Below, one piece after another: positions 40,295 through 49,527 of a stretch of 64,000 nucleotides of DNA. Source of the DNA: an uncultured Bacteroidales bacterium (GTDB taxonomy: Bacteria; Bacteroidota; Bacteroidia; Bacteroidales; UBA932); contig CAJOIQ010000013.1 of the NCBI GenBank assembly GCA_905234795.1, positions 17,842-81,841 of the forward strand. The letters run 5' to 3'. Below the pieces are notes generated by a model that saw only the letters and a list, made by a program, of their open reading frames with translations, did not search any database and had not been told where the DNA came from. The position numbers and the translations under genes were made by a program. The stretch's first letter is position 1. Every line of letters starts with the position of its first letter.

Positions 40295-41740
40295 TTATCT
40301 GCCGAAGCCGAAGTAGAAAGTCCGTCCGTTCTGGTCCACGCCCTCGATGTAAATGGCGCGGGAAGCTTTCTTAGCCTTGGCTACGACATCTTCCGGTTTT
40401 GAAACGGCCTCACCGTTCACGTAGACAATGATGCTGCCTGCCTGGGCGCCTGCTTCGGCCATCTTTCCGCTGGCAAGGGAAACGATCTCCACACCGCCCT
40501 TAAGCCCTCTGGCCTTGAGCGTTTCGGGATTCGCTGCCTTGAGACGGGCGCCGTAGAAAGCGATGGTTCCGTCTGCATCCGCTTCGCCGTTCTGCAGGTT
40601 GGAGCTCTGGAACACCACGCTCACTTCCTGCTGCTTGCCTTCACGGATGAAGGTGACGGTAGCTTTGTCGCCGGGGTGATAGTTGCCGACCTTGGCCTGT
40701 ACGGAAGAAGCGTCCGTGATCTTCTGGCCGTCGATGGCCACGATGACGTCGTTCTTCTTGAGACCGGCTTTGTCGGCCGCACTTCCCTTCAAAACCTCGT
40801 TAATATATACGCCGGACACTGCGGAAAGTTTCATTTCGTCGGCAAACTTTTTATCCACGGTTCCCATGGAAATGCCCAGGACCGCGCGCTTGACGGAGCC
40901 GAAGTCCATCAGGTCCTCGGCCACACGCTTGACGATGTTCACGGGCACGGCGAAGGAATAACCGGTGTAGGATCCGGTCTGGGAGACGATGGCGGTGTTG
41001 ATGCCCACCAGTTCACCTTTCTTGTTCACCAGGGCGCCGCCGGAGTTGCCGGGGTTCACTGCGGCGTCGGTCTGGATGAAGGACTCGATCTTGAACTCAC
41101 CGGAATAGTCGGGCATGCTGCGGCCCTTGGCGCTCACGATACCGGCGGTGATGGTGCTGCGCAGCTGGGCGCCCAGCGGCGAGCCGATGGCCAGCACCCA
41201 TTCTCCCAGGCGCAGTTTGTCGCTGTCTCCCATGGGGATGGTGGGAAGGCCGGTGGCATCCACCTTGATGATGGCCACGTCGGTAACAGGGTCCGTGCCC
41301 ACGATGGTGGCGTCGTACTGCTGGTTATTGTTAAGGGTTACGGTGATTTTGGTGGCACCGTTCACCACATGGTTGTTGGTGACGATATAACCGTCGGGGC
41401 GGATGATGACGCCGCTGCCGCTCCCCTTCTGCTCCCGGGACTGCGGCTGGCCGTATTCATCTCCGAAGAAGAAACGGAAGAACGGGTCGTTCAGCTGATA
41501 CTGCTGGCGCACCGTCACTTCTACATATACGACGGCTTCCACGGCGCTCTCGGCCGCATAGGTGAAGTCCGGATAATCGGTGTCTGCCAAATTGACAGTG
41601 CGGTATTCCACCGCGTTGCCGGCGGCGTCCTTGACGATGGTTGTGGTGGAAGGTTCGGGTTGGGTTGCTTTCACTACGGCGTAAGCGGTGATTCCACCGG
41701 CCACGACGGAAAGCAGTACAGTCAAAAATCCTTTTTTCAT
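40295..41740 (-). CDS. degP: Periplasmic serine protease DegP/HtrA
   Basis: Protein quality-control protease of the envelope. 481 residues with an N-terminal signal anchor (MKKGFLTVLLSVVAGGITAYAVV). Catalytic residues are His in IVTNNHVVNGAT, Asp in DPVTDVAIIKVD, and Ser in AVNPGNSGGALVN. Two PDZ domains follow (KKNDVIVAIDGQKI and the C-terminal AGSIIVYVNGEAV). It is directly upstream of rpoD with a 25-base gap. Confidence 0.95.
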   Translation of the reverse strand: MKKGFLTVLLSVVAGGITAYAVVKATQPEPSTTTIVKDAAGNAVEYRTVNLADTDYPDFTYAAESAVEAVVYVEVTVRQQYQLNDPFFRFFFGDEYGQPQSREQKGSGSGVIIRPDGYIVTNNHVVNGATKITVTLNNNQQYDATIVGTDPVTDVAIIKVDATGLPTIPMGDSDKLRLGEWVLAIGSPLGAQLRSTITAGIVSAKGRSMPDYSGEFKIESFIQTDAAVNPGNSGGALVNKKGELVGINTAIVSQTGSYTGYSFAVPVNIVKRVAEDLMDFGSVKRAVLGISMGTVDKKFADEMKLSAVSGVYINEVLKGSAADKAGLKKNDVIVAIDGQKITDASSVQAKVGNYHPGDKATVTFIREGKQQEVSVVFQSSNLQNGEADADGTIAFYGARLKAANPETLKARGLKGGVEIVSLASGKMAEAGAQAGSIIVYVNGEAVSKPEDVVAKAKKASRAIYIEGVDQNGRTFYFGFGR

Positions 41741-41826
41741 GATATGGAGTATTTAATATTTTTCCGGCAGGGGTATTTTTCAAAAGGTATGCCAAGGAGG
41801 ACGTAGGACAGAATGGATTTTTTTGT

Positions 41827-41834
41827 TACCTTTG
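41827..41834 (+). promoter_or_regulatory. Promoter -7 box for the TrkA_N-RyR gene
   Basis: TACCTTTG on the plus strand, 23 bases before the ATG at 41858; it rules out the longer upstream reading of that gene. Confidence 0.7.
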
Positions 41835-41857
41835 TAGATACTACAAGCACTGAGGCT

Positions 41858-43882
41858 ATGATACACCTTCTTGAAAATATATCCCCTGCGCTCTTTTCCT
41901 GGATAGTCCTGGCTTTTATGCTGGTCTATTTCCTGGCCACCGCGCTCATCATCAGGAATAATCCCAAGCGGCTTTGGATTCCCGCCACGCTGCTGCTCCT
42001 GCTGTCCACGGCCCTCTATTCATCGGCCTACTGGGCGGGCGGTGCCAGGACGGTGTTCTCCAACCTGTACATGTCCCTCACCGCGGCCATAGACCTGTTC
42101 CTGTTCAAGATGAACTCTACCTATGGCCGCTTCACAGACCTGTTCTACCTCAAGCCCGGCGGTGCCGATGATCCCCTGGTGCTCAACCGCCTGGTGCTGC
42201 TGGTGGGCCTGTACCTGTGCAGCATCTGGACCACGTCCATCATGGTGATGCACTTCTTTGCCCGCCGTCTGGTGAGCCGCATCTCCCTGGCCTGGGCCTG
42301 GTTCCGCAAGAAAGGAAACGGCATCCATCTGTTCGTGGGCATCAATCCCAAGTCCATGGCGCTGGCCAAGAGCCTGGCCAAAGGGGAGAAAGTGGTTTTC
42401 GTAGACCTTCCCTCACCGGAACTGCTGCCCGACAAACTGTCCCTTACCCAGATTTTCAAAGGCGTCCGTTCCGGGTCCGACCAAAGCGTGAGGATGAAGG
42501 AAGTGCGCCAGGACGCCGTGGTGCTCAAAGCCCGCAAACCCCTGGACCAGTGCACAGAAGAAGACCTTTTCAAAGACCTGGGCCTGGGGCTTCTGAAACG
42601 CTGGGCACAGAACCCGCAAACCGTCATCTACCTCATTTCCGGCTGGTATCCCAGCAATGTGGACGCCCTTCAGAAACTGTATAAATACCCCGCCCAAATC
42701 TATTGCCATGCCAAGCGGGAGGGTCTTGCCCTTCGCCTGGAACTCATCGAGAGCCAGCATGTGCACATCATAGACTCTTCCTTCCTGGCCACCAAGGCCC
42801 TCAAAGGCAGGGAGGAGCTGTATCCCATCAACTTCATGAATGTTGCCAAGGGACCCGACGACCAGCCGCTGGGTTATGTGGAAGGCAGTTTCGACGCCCT
42901 GGTGTGCGGCTTTGGAGAGGCCGGTCAGGGCATGCTGTCCTTCCTGTATGAATTCGGTGCATTCCCCGACAAAGACAAGCAGCCCAACCAGTTCCACTGC
43001 ACGGTTGTGGACAACAGGATGGAATACAAGGAGGGAGAATTCCGCCTGAACCATCCCGGCCTGGAGCTGGACCGCGTGAGCTTTGTCAAGGACAGCGTGG
43101 GCAGCGAGTCCTTCTGGGAACGGCTGGGCAAGATGATCCGGGACCTCAATTACGTGTTCATCAACATCGGCACCGATGCCGAGAACCTCAAATACACCTT
43201 CGACATCCTGGAGTTCGCCTTCCGCAACCGGGAGAACATGGACAAGATCCTCATCGTGGTCAAGCTGGACCATCCGGCCGCGCATCAGGACCTCATCGGC
43301 TTCTTCAACAGCAATTACGGCGGCAAGAACGTCATCCGTTCCATCGGAGACATCGACCGCACCTGGACCTGGAACAACATCAGCGGGGCCGATTTCCGCC
43401 ACGACGCCCAGACCTTCTACGCAGCCTATGCCCAGGCCACCGACTCCCCCGTCACCTGGGAGGAACGGGAAAAACAGATCATGGCCAAACCGGTTTCCGA
43501 CCTGGCCAAAAAACTGGAACTGCAGCGTAAGATGGGGCAGGACTTCATCAACCATTTCCACACGCGGGTAAAGGCTCACCTGTGCCCGGAACGCCTGTGG
43601 AAAGATCCTTCCATTGCCGCCAATATCCCGCTGGGAATGGTTAATGACCAACACTTTACGGGTAACGACCCAGAGGCCGCCGCCGTGCTGGATTACCTGG
43701 CCGTGGGAGAACATCTGCGCTGGAAGGCTTCCCATGAAATCAACGGCTACCGCCTGGGGCCCAAGAAGCAGGAAGACCTTAAAACCCACACCGACATCGT
43801 TCCCTACGAAGCCTTGTCCGAGCAAGTGAAGCACTACGACTGGATTGTAGTGAAAACATCCCTGGAACTGCTGGGGAAATAG
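41858..43882 (+). CDS. Membrane protein with TrkA_N-like and RyR-like domains
   Basis: About 674 residues. Three hydrophobic helices in the first ~150 residues, arranged like a small ion-channel module, are followed by two Rossmann/RCK-like segments (GIHLFVGINPKSMALAKSL near 160 and DALVCGFGEAGQGMLSFLY near 350). The C-terminal ~70 residues (YLAVGEHLRWKASHEINGYR then LGPKKQEDLKTHTDIVPYE) resemble the RyR domain of ryanodine receptors. Such proteins in bacteria have been proposed to be ligand-gated effectors; no function is shown here. The start at 41858 is set by a promoter at 41827-41834. The domain calls are by motif recognition. Confidence 0.72.
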   Translation: MIHLLENISPALFSWIVLAFMLVYFLATALIIRNNPKRLWIPATLLLLLSTALYSSAYWAGGARTVFSNLYMSLTAAIDLFLFKMNSTYGRFTDLFYLKPGGADDPLVLNRLVLLVGLYLCSIWTTSIMVMHFFARRLVSRISLAWAWFRKKGNGIHLFVGINPKSMALAKSLAKGEKVVFVDLPSPELLPDKLSLTQIFKGVRSGSDQSVRMKEVRQDAVVLKARKPLDQCTEEDLFKDLGLGLLKRWAQNPQTVIYLISGWYPSNVDALQKLYKYPAQIYCHAKREGLALRLELIESQHVHIIDSSFLATKALKGREELYPINFMNVAKGPDDQPLGYVEGSFDALVCGFGEAGQGMLSFLYEFGAFPDKDKQPNQFHCTVVDNRMEYKEGEFRLNHPGLELDRVSFVKDSVGSESFWERLGKMIRDLNYVFINIGTDAENLKYTFDILEFAFRNRENMDKILIVVKLDHPAAHQDLIGFFNSNYGGKNVIRSIGDIDRTWTWNNISGADFRHDAQTFYAAYAQATDSPVTWEEREKQIMAKPVSDLAKKLELQRKMGQDFINHFHTRVKAHLCPERLWKDPSIAANIPLGMVNDQHFTGNDPEAAAVLDYLAVGEHLRWKASHEINGYRLGPKKQEDLKTHTDIVPYEALSEQVKHYDWIVVKTSLELLGK

Positions 43883-44334
43883 CTGACGTCATGCCCGGTC
43901 GGAGCCGGGCATGACGATGAGGGGCCGGGCATCCCCGGCTGAACCTGTTCCATCAGGTTGGTGAAGTCCATGTACTTGTCGGATGAGAAAACCTCGTTCC
44001 GGGTATCTACCGTTGCCGTGGCGTATTTGTTCTCCAGCTGGAATACCCCGTCGTTTCCGCTCCAGGTCACCCCCAGGCTGCTCCCCGGCAGCATCAGCGT
44101 CTGGAAATCGGCTGCGGAAACATAGGGAATGTGGGGCATATCCTCATAGAACCGGATGAGGAGGTTCCCGTCGGCCACTCCGTCCCGCAGGACAGGCATC
44201 GACTTCAGCGTGAAAGCAGTCAGGTCCTTCTGATCCGGAACGAATGCGGAGCCGGCGGGCTCCAGATTCTTGCGGTTGCAGGCTACAAGCAAAACGGTCG
44301 CCAGCAGGCAGCAGATAGCGGAAACTTTCTTCAT
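43834..44334 (-). pseudogene. Truncated lipoprotein, N-terminal part of an S41-peptidase-like protein
   Basis: The first ~135 codons give a good lipoprotein signal (LLATVLLVAC at ~10-19) and a segment ending SSDKYMDFTNLMEQVQPGMP, like the N-terminal domain of a Bacteroidetes S41 peptidase family. After PGMPG (about 43929) the similarity stops and the frame runs into a palindrome (43888-43915) and then into the end of the neighbouring gene. The peptidase domain is absent, so this is probably a decayed gene. Its start overlaps the wall amidase stop by four bases. Confidence 0.6.
43888..43915. repeat. Perfect 11-bp palindrome between convergent genes
   Basis: GTCATGCCCGG (43888-43898) and CCGGGCATGAC (43905-43915) with loop TCGGAG. 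A related CCGGG...CCCGG unit follows within 20 bases. It lies just after the TrkA_N-RyR stop and at the break point of the truncated lipoprotein gene. Confidence 0.85.
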
Positions 44335-47255
44335 AACTTTTTGAGTATGGTTTTGAGGATGGCTTCCATCTTGTCCGATGTTTCCAGGGGGAAGCCGAAT
44401 GCGGCCACCTTGTAGGTGGGGGCCTCATACCAGGTGGCGGCAGGGATAAGGGTGCCCTGGTATCGCATGATGATCTTGGTTTTGCCGGAGGCGGGTTTGA
44501 TGCCGTCGGCATTTTCCACGCGGTAAACGGTGGGGGACCACTCCCTGTTATAGGTAATGGCGGGAAGGCTGCTGCCGCGGGCGGGCATCACCTTGCCGGT
44601 GTTGTCTCCAAAGTTAGTGAGCCATTCGTAGCCCAGTACGCTTTTCACAAAGTCCCGGGTGCTTTCCGGGGCTTTCTCCACACCCTGATACACGTGGTCC
44701 CAGGCATCGGTGCCGATGTAGGCGCCGGAAATGAGCACATTCCCGCCAGCCTGGGTAAAGCGTGAAAGGGCGGTCTGGAGGGAATCCGTAAATACGGAAT
44801 AGCGGTCCGGGACGGCACCGCGGCCGATGCGGGTGGTGAGCTGTTTTCCGCAGATGATATCGGCCGCAAAGGCGTCACCGTTGCCGTGGAAGGCCTCGGC
44901 GCTGCTGGATTCCACCGCAAAGCCGCTGTGCAGGATGGCGCGGCCGTGACGGGCCGTGAAATCGAAGTCGTTACCCGCGATGATGCTGCCGGCCATATCG
45001 GTGAAGCAGCCGCCGAATCCGGGGTTGTCGTCGTCCTGCCACTCCTGGGAACGGTCGAACTGATTCACGCTGCCGGCATACAGCAGATCCTTGCCCCACG
45101 GCACGCCGCTGTCCAGGTCCTCGGTGAAGCCGGCCATTTGCGGGGTATCAAACCACGCGGGGGCCGATACCCGGGTGAAATTGTTCACCACCGTCACCTT
45201 GCGGGCGTTCCTGGAAGGGAATCCGGCGCAGAGGACCTCCGAGGGGAAGCTTTCTCCGCCGCCGTTGCAGGCCGTGACCTTGAAGCTGTACAGGTGACCT
45301 TCTTCCAGGTTGATGCTCACTGAAGTGCCGTTCACCTGATATCCCTGGTCGAAGCCGCCGTCTCCCACACGGGTGTACACCCTGTAGTAGGCGGGTTTTG
45401 CCGTGGGCTCCAGGGGGTCTTCTGTGGGCTGCCAGGAAAGTTGTGCCTTCCCGTTCACCAGGGAGACGCTGAAAGCATGCACGGGCATCGGCTGCACGGC
45501 GTATTCGCAACCGTACCGGGCGCTCAGGTACTTGAGGATGCCCTTGTATACGGAACGGGCGACGTCGAAGCGGAACTGCGGATCCAGGCCGTAGCGCATG
45601 TCGGCAAAGTTGAGGTGGGAGAGGAGTTCCAGCAGCATGGCGGGCACGTTGGGCGTGCGGCTCTCGCTGTAGGAACGGTCCCACAGCTGGCGGCGCATCC
45701 AGAGGGGCTCGTACAGCGCCCGGATGTCGTCCACCACCTGCGTCTGGACCAGGTCGCACAGCAGGCGGCTGCTCATGCGGTCCTCGCCGTCGGGGAACCT
45801 GGTCTGTCCCTTGTTGGTGCGGGTATAGATGGCCAGGGTGCCCACGATGGAATCGTTGGGCGTAACGCCGGCATCGCTGTGCCAGGCCAGTGAAAGGTCA
45901 ATGGGGATGCGGCGTCCGGGATCGGAGGGGTTCACGCGGGAACCGCCGGTGAGTTCCTGCACCCATCGGCCACGTCCGGCGTAATCCTTGGTATAGTCGT
46001 CCTTCCAGTCGTCAAATAACTGGGCGTCTATTCCGGCGTACTGCATGTTGTACAAGGCCCCCTCCACGAAGGCGGGCTTGCCGGAGATGCTGCCGCCGCG
46101 TTCCACCTTGCCCATTCCACCGCCGAAGCGGACGGCATCGGCCGATACCAGCCCGGCCGAAGAGCTGCGCGTGGTGAGTTCCACATAGCCGTCGTTCCCC
46201 TTGGCGAAGGGGAAGGTGCCCAGGTATACCCAGGTGCCGCCGCCCATCTGCTGGTTCACGTGCAGGGTGCGTTCTCCACCCAGGAAATGCACCGTATACC
46301 GGGCGTCGGTGGTGCTGTTCTGGAAACTCTTATAGGAAATGTATACGGCGTATTCCCCTTTCTCGGGGATGTCGGGACGCCAGAAAATGCGGGCGGGGTC
46401 CTTTTTGTCACCGGTCACGGCATCGGCCATCCGGGCCGATCCCATGGTGAAGGGATTCTCCCGCTCATGGTAGATTTCCTGGGCATCGGCAAATCCCACA
46501 CCGGCGTCGGACCACTGGCCTTTCTCGCTGTATCTGCCCTTGCGGCGCACGCCTTTTTCCCGCGGTCCATCGAAGGCTTCGTCGTTGTCGCACACCACCT
46601 CGTTCATCTGAGGGTCGCGTTCCCGGGGGCACAGGATTACCGCGCCGGCATTCTCCAGCATGGGCATCAGGAAGGGAACCACGTAGCTTTGCGTGAAGAC
46701 GTCCTCGATGGTGCGGTGGTTGGGGGAGCGCTGCCATTCCCAGCGGTCGTTCTCGGCCTCCCAATAATAGCCGTGGCTCTGCCACAGTGCTATATGGCGG
46801 CCGCTCAGGCCCAGGGGCCAGAAATCGTTTCCACGCACCAGGGCTGGTGTTTTGTCCCGCAGGTCCGTGGTCCGGAATTCCGTTCCTATGGGTTTGCCGC
46901 TGGTGCCGGGAATGGGCATCTCCAAATCCTTGATGGACTGTTTTCCGGCATACAGATTGCCCAGGGCACGTCCGCGCAAGGCAGTTTTGGACAGCTCGTC
47001 CACCTGCGAGCGGAACCATGCGGCGTCTCCGCTGCGCCAGGGGAAGGCCGCCAGATTGGTGGAGAAATACAGGTCTACGCTCTTTCCTCTCACCAGGGCT
47101 TTGTCCACCTTGAAGGCCGATGTCACCCCTGTGCGGCGCTTAAGGCGTTGCTGGAGGGAGTCCACCACGGTAGCGAAGTCCCGGGACCGGGGATTCTGGG
47201 CCTCCAGGTTAAGACCGGCGGCCACAAGGAGAAGTATGAGGAAGAGACGTTTCAT
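44331..47255 (-). CDS. Secreted N-acetylmuramoyl-L-alanine amidase with golvesin-like and FN3-like domains
   Basis: 974 residues with a signal peptide (MKRLFLILLLVAAGLNLEAQ). An N-terminal region is followed by an amidase_3-like core (SHGYYWE, LSLAWHSDAG with metal-binding His, and PAMLLELLSHLNF with the catalytic-type Glu) interrupted by a golvesin/xanthan-lyase-like sandwich (RFGGGMGKVERG end). Then comes a fibronectin III-like domain (KAQLSWQPTEDPLEP) and a C-terminal ~250-residue domain. It probably cleaves peptidoglycan stem peptides or a related polymer. The ATG at 47255 overlaps the VanZ-like stop by ATGA; the longer upstream reading lies in that gene. Confidence 0.78.
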   Translation of the reverse strand: MKRLFLILLLVAAGLNLEAQNPRSRDFATVVDSLQQRLKRRTGVTSAFKVDKALVRGKSVDLYFSTNLAAFPWRSGDAAWFRSQVDELSKTALRGRALGNLYAGKQSIKDLEMPIPGTSGKPIGTEFRTTDLRDKTPALVRGNDFWPLGLSGRHIALWQSHGYYWEAENDRWEWQRSPNHRTIEDVFTQSYVVPFLMPMLENAGAVILCPRERDPQMNEVVCDNDEAFDGPREKGVRRKGRYSEKGQWSDAGVGFADAQEIYHERENPFTMGSARMADAVTGDKKDPARIFWRPDIPEKGEYAVYISYKSFQNSTTDARYTVHFLGGERTLHVNQQMGGGTWVYLGTFPFAKGNDGYVELTTRSSSAGLVSADAVRFGGGMGKVERGGSISGKPAFVEGALYNMQYAGIDAQLFDDWKDDYTKDYAGRGRWVQELTGGSRVNPSDPGRRIPIDLSLAWHSDAGVTPNDSIVGTLAIYTRTNKGQTRFPDGEDRMSSRLLCDLVQTQVVDDIRALYEPLWMRRQLWDRSYSESRTPNVPAMLLELLSHLNFADMRYGLDPQFRFDVARSVYKGILKYLSARYGCEYAVQPMPVHAFSVSLVNGKAQLSWQPTEDPLEPTAKPAYYRVYTRVGDGGFDQGYQVNGTSVSINLEEGHLYSFKVTACNGGGESFPSEVLCAGFPSRNARKVTVVNNFTRVSAPAWFDTPQMAGFTEDLDSGVPWGKDLLYAGSVNQFDRSQEWQDDDNPGFGGCFTDMAGSIIAGNDFDFTARHGRAILHSGFAVESSSAEAFHGNGDAFAADIICGKQLTTRIGRGAVPDRYSVFTDSLQTALSRFTQAGGNVLISGAYIGTDAWDHVYQGVEKAPESTRDFVKSVLGYEWLTNFGDNTGKVMPARGSSLPAITYNREWSPTVYRVENADGIKPASGKTKIIMRYQGTLIPAATWYEAPTYKVAAFGFPLETSDKMEAILKTILKKL

Positions 47256-47653
47256 TTTTTCTGTTTGCGGATGTCCCACCAGGTGACCAAAAGGGAGCTC
47301 AGGACCAGGGCCGTTACATCGGCCGCCAGGTCCAGGGGGTCTCCGCTCCTGTAGTCGGTGAGGTGGGCCTGGCCCCACTCGGTGCCGATGGCCAGCAGCA
47401 CGCCTATTACCAGCGTGATGCCCACGAAGGCGAGGGTTTTGGGAACGGTGTCCGTGTACTGGTCAAAGGCCAGGAAGGCCAGGATGGGGAAGGGGAAGAA
47501 CATGCAAAAGTGCACCAGTTTGTCGGACGGAATGCCCAGAAAACTCCATTCCACGGACGGTGCGTTGTCAAAACGGCCGAAGCAAAGGAACAGCACCCCC
47601 GCGATGTACAGGAGGAAGAGGATGCGGAACAGTATTTTCTGGTTGTGCGTCAC
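47252..47653 (-). CDS. VanZ-like membrane protein
   Basis: 133 residues with four hydrophobic helices and the VanZ-type motif pattern: PSDKLVHFCMFFPFPIL and AIGTEWGQAHLTDYRSGDPLD, ending in DLAADVTA. In other bacteria VanZ relatives affect glycopeptide tolerance or envelope lipids, but this is not shown here. Start and stop overlap both neighbours by four bases, so the ABC exporter, this protein and the wall amidase form one translationally coupled run. Confidence 0.8.
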   Translation of the reverse strand: MTHNQKILFRILFLLYIAGVLFLCFGRFDNAPSVEWSFLGIPSDKLVHFCMFFPFPILAFLAFDQYTDTVPKTLAFVGITLVIGVLLAIGTEWGQAHLTDYRSGDPLDLAADVTALVLSSLLVTWWDIRKQKK

Positions 47654-49503
47654 AGGGCCTGCATGTCGTTGAGTTTCTTGTAATAACCGTCCAGGGCGAT
47701 GAGTTCCTCATGTTTGCCCCGCTCCACAATACGGCCTTCGTGCATCACGATGATTTCGTCGGCGTTCTTGATGGTAGAGAGCCGATGGGCGATGGCGATG
47801 GTGGTGCGGGAGCTCATCAGGCGGTCCAGGGCGTCCTGCACCATACGTTCGCTCTCTGTATCCAGGGAAGCGGTGGCCTCGTCCAGGATGAGGATGGGCG
47901 GATTCTTGAGCACGGCGCGGGCGATGGAAAGCCGCTGGCGCTGGCCGCCGGAGAGCTTGCTGCCGCGGTCTCCGATATTGGTCTGGTAGCCTTCTTCCTT
48001 CTCCATGATGAAGTCATGGGCGTTGGCAATCTTGGCGGCGGCTATCACATCGGCCTCGGTGGCGCCTTCCACGCCGAAGGCTATGTTGTTGAAAACGGTG
48101 TCGTTGAACAGGATGGGCTCCTGGTTCACGTTGCCCATGAGGGCGCGCAGGTCCTTCACGTTCACTTCCCGGATATCCTTTCCATCCAGAGTGATGCGGC
48201 CGCCGGTCACATCCCAGAAACGCGGAATCAGGTCCACCAGGGTGGATTTTCCGGCGCCCGATTCTCCCACGATGGCAATCATTTTGCCGCGGGGAATCTC
48301 CAGGTTCACATGATCCAGTATTTGCCGGTTGCCGTCGTAACTGAAGCTCACGTCCTCCAGCCTGATGCTGTGCTCGAACGCCGGCAGCGGGAGGGGATTC
48401 ACGGGATCCTTGATGGGATTGTTGGCTTCCAGAATCTTGTTGATGCGCTCCATGGACGCCAGGCCCTTGCGCACGCCATAGGAGGCTTTGGACAGTTCCT
48501 TGATGGGCTCAATGACCGAGTAGAGGATGATGAGGAAGTAAATGAACGTGGGGGCGTCCATGAACTTTCCGGTGCCCAGGAGGCTCTTGCCGCCCACAAT
48601 CATGGCACCGCCCACCACCAGGACAATCATGAGCATGGTGGTGCCCAGGAATTCGCTCACGGGATGGGCCAGCTGCTGGCGCATGCTCACGCGGGCCACG
48701 CGGCGGCGCATCCGGTCCGTGATGTCGTGGAACCGGCCGTGCATGGTTTTCTCGGCATTGAAAGCCTTGATCACGCGCAGGCCACCCAGGGTCTCGTCTA
48801 CCTGGCTCATGGTGTCGCTCCACAGGGCCTGTGCTTCCAGAGACGTGCGTTTGAGCTGCTTGCCGATGAGCCCCATCACCCAGATGAACGCCGGGGCAAA
48901 CACAATGGTGAAGATCATCATCTCCGGGCTGAGCCAGGTAAGGAAGCCGAAGTAGATGACAATGAGGATGGGATCCTTGATGAGCAGGGACAGGGAAGCG
49001 ATGATGGAATTCTCCACCTCCGACACGTCTCCCGTGATGCGGGCCACGATGTCTCCCTTTCTCTCTTCTGTGAAAAAGCCGATGGGAAGGCTCAGGATTT
49101 TGTCATAGATGCGGCAGCGGATTTCCTTCACGATGCCCGTGGAAATGGGAATCATCACCGCATTGGAGCCGAAGTAGCAGCTGGTCTTGAGGGCCGTGAA
49201 GGCAATCATCACCAGGGCCAGGGAAACCAGTGTGAACACAATCCCGTGCGTGGCGGCGAAGTCCGACACGTAGTAGTAGAAGTTGTTCAGGAAGATGTCC
49301 TTCTTGGGCATGTCGGCGCCCCAGGGGATGAAACTGTACACCTGGTCGTTCACCTTGAACAGGATTTGCAGCAGCGGCACCAGCACGGCGAAGGAAAAGA
49401 TGTTGAACACGGCGCTCAGGATGTTCAGCACCACCGCGGCGCCCAGGTGGCCTTTATACGGTGAGGCATACTGCCTCATGATTTTCAGGAAGTCCTTTAA
49501 CAT
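47650..49503 (-). CDS. ABC exporter, MsbA-like half-transporter
   Basis: 617 residues: a six-helix transmembrane domain (~1-330) and a C-terminal ATPase with Walker A GESGAGKST, signature LSGGQRQRLS, Walker B ILILDEATASLD and the His switch AIAHRLST. It probably works as a homodimer exporting a lipid-like or hydrophobic compound; some Bacteroidetes members are annotated as MsbA, the lipid A flippase. The start is 24 bases after the M28-like gene. Confidence 0.93.
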   Translation of the reverse strand: MLKDFLKIMRQYASPYKGHLGAAVVLNILSAVFNIFSFAVLVPLLQILFKVNDQVYSFIPWGADMPKKDIFLNNFYYYVSDFAATHGIVFTLVSLALVMIAFTALKTSCYFGSNAVMIPISTGIVKEIRCRIYDKILSLPIGFFTEERKGDIVARITGDVSEVENSIIASLSLLIKDPILIVIYFGFLTWLSPEMMIFTIVFAPAFIWVMGLIGKQLKRTSLEAQALWSDTMSQVDETLGGLRVIKAFNAEKTMHGRFHDITDRMRRRVARVSMRQQLAHPVSEFLGTTMLMIVLVVGGAMIVGGKSLLGTGKFMDAPTFIYFLIILYSVIEPIKELSKASYGVRKGLASMERINKILEANNPIKDPVNPLPLPAFEHSIRLEDVSFSYDGNRQILDHVNLEIPRGKMIAIVGESGAGKSTLVDLIPRFWDVTGGRITLDGKDIREVNVKDLRALMGNVNQEPILFNDTVFNNIAFGVEGATEADVIAAAKIANAHDFIMEKEEGYQTNIGDRGSKLSGGQRQRLSIARAVLKNPPILILDEATASLDTESERMVQDALDRLMSSRTTIAIAHRLSTIKNADEIIVMHEGRIVERGKHEELIALDGYYKKLNDMQAL

Positions 49504-49527
49504 ATCTTACAAAGATACGAAAAAAAC

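Noticed and set aside
47255..47378. Upstream extension of the wall amidase gene
   Set aside because: It overlaps the VanZ-like gene and replaces a clear signal peptide start with a Gly/Pro/Arg-rich shadow.
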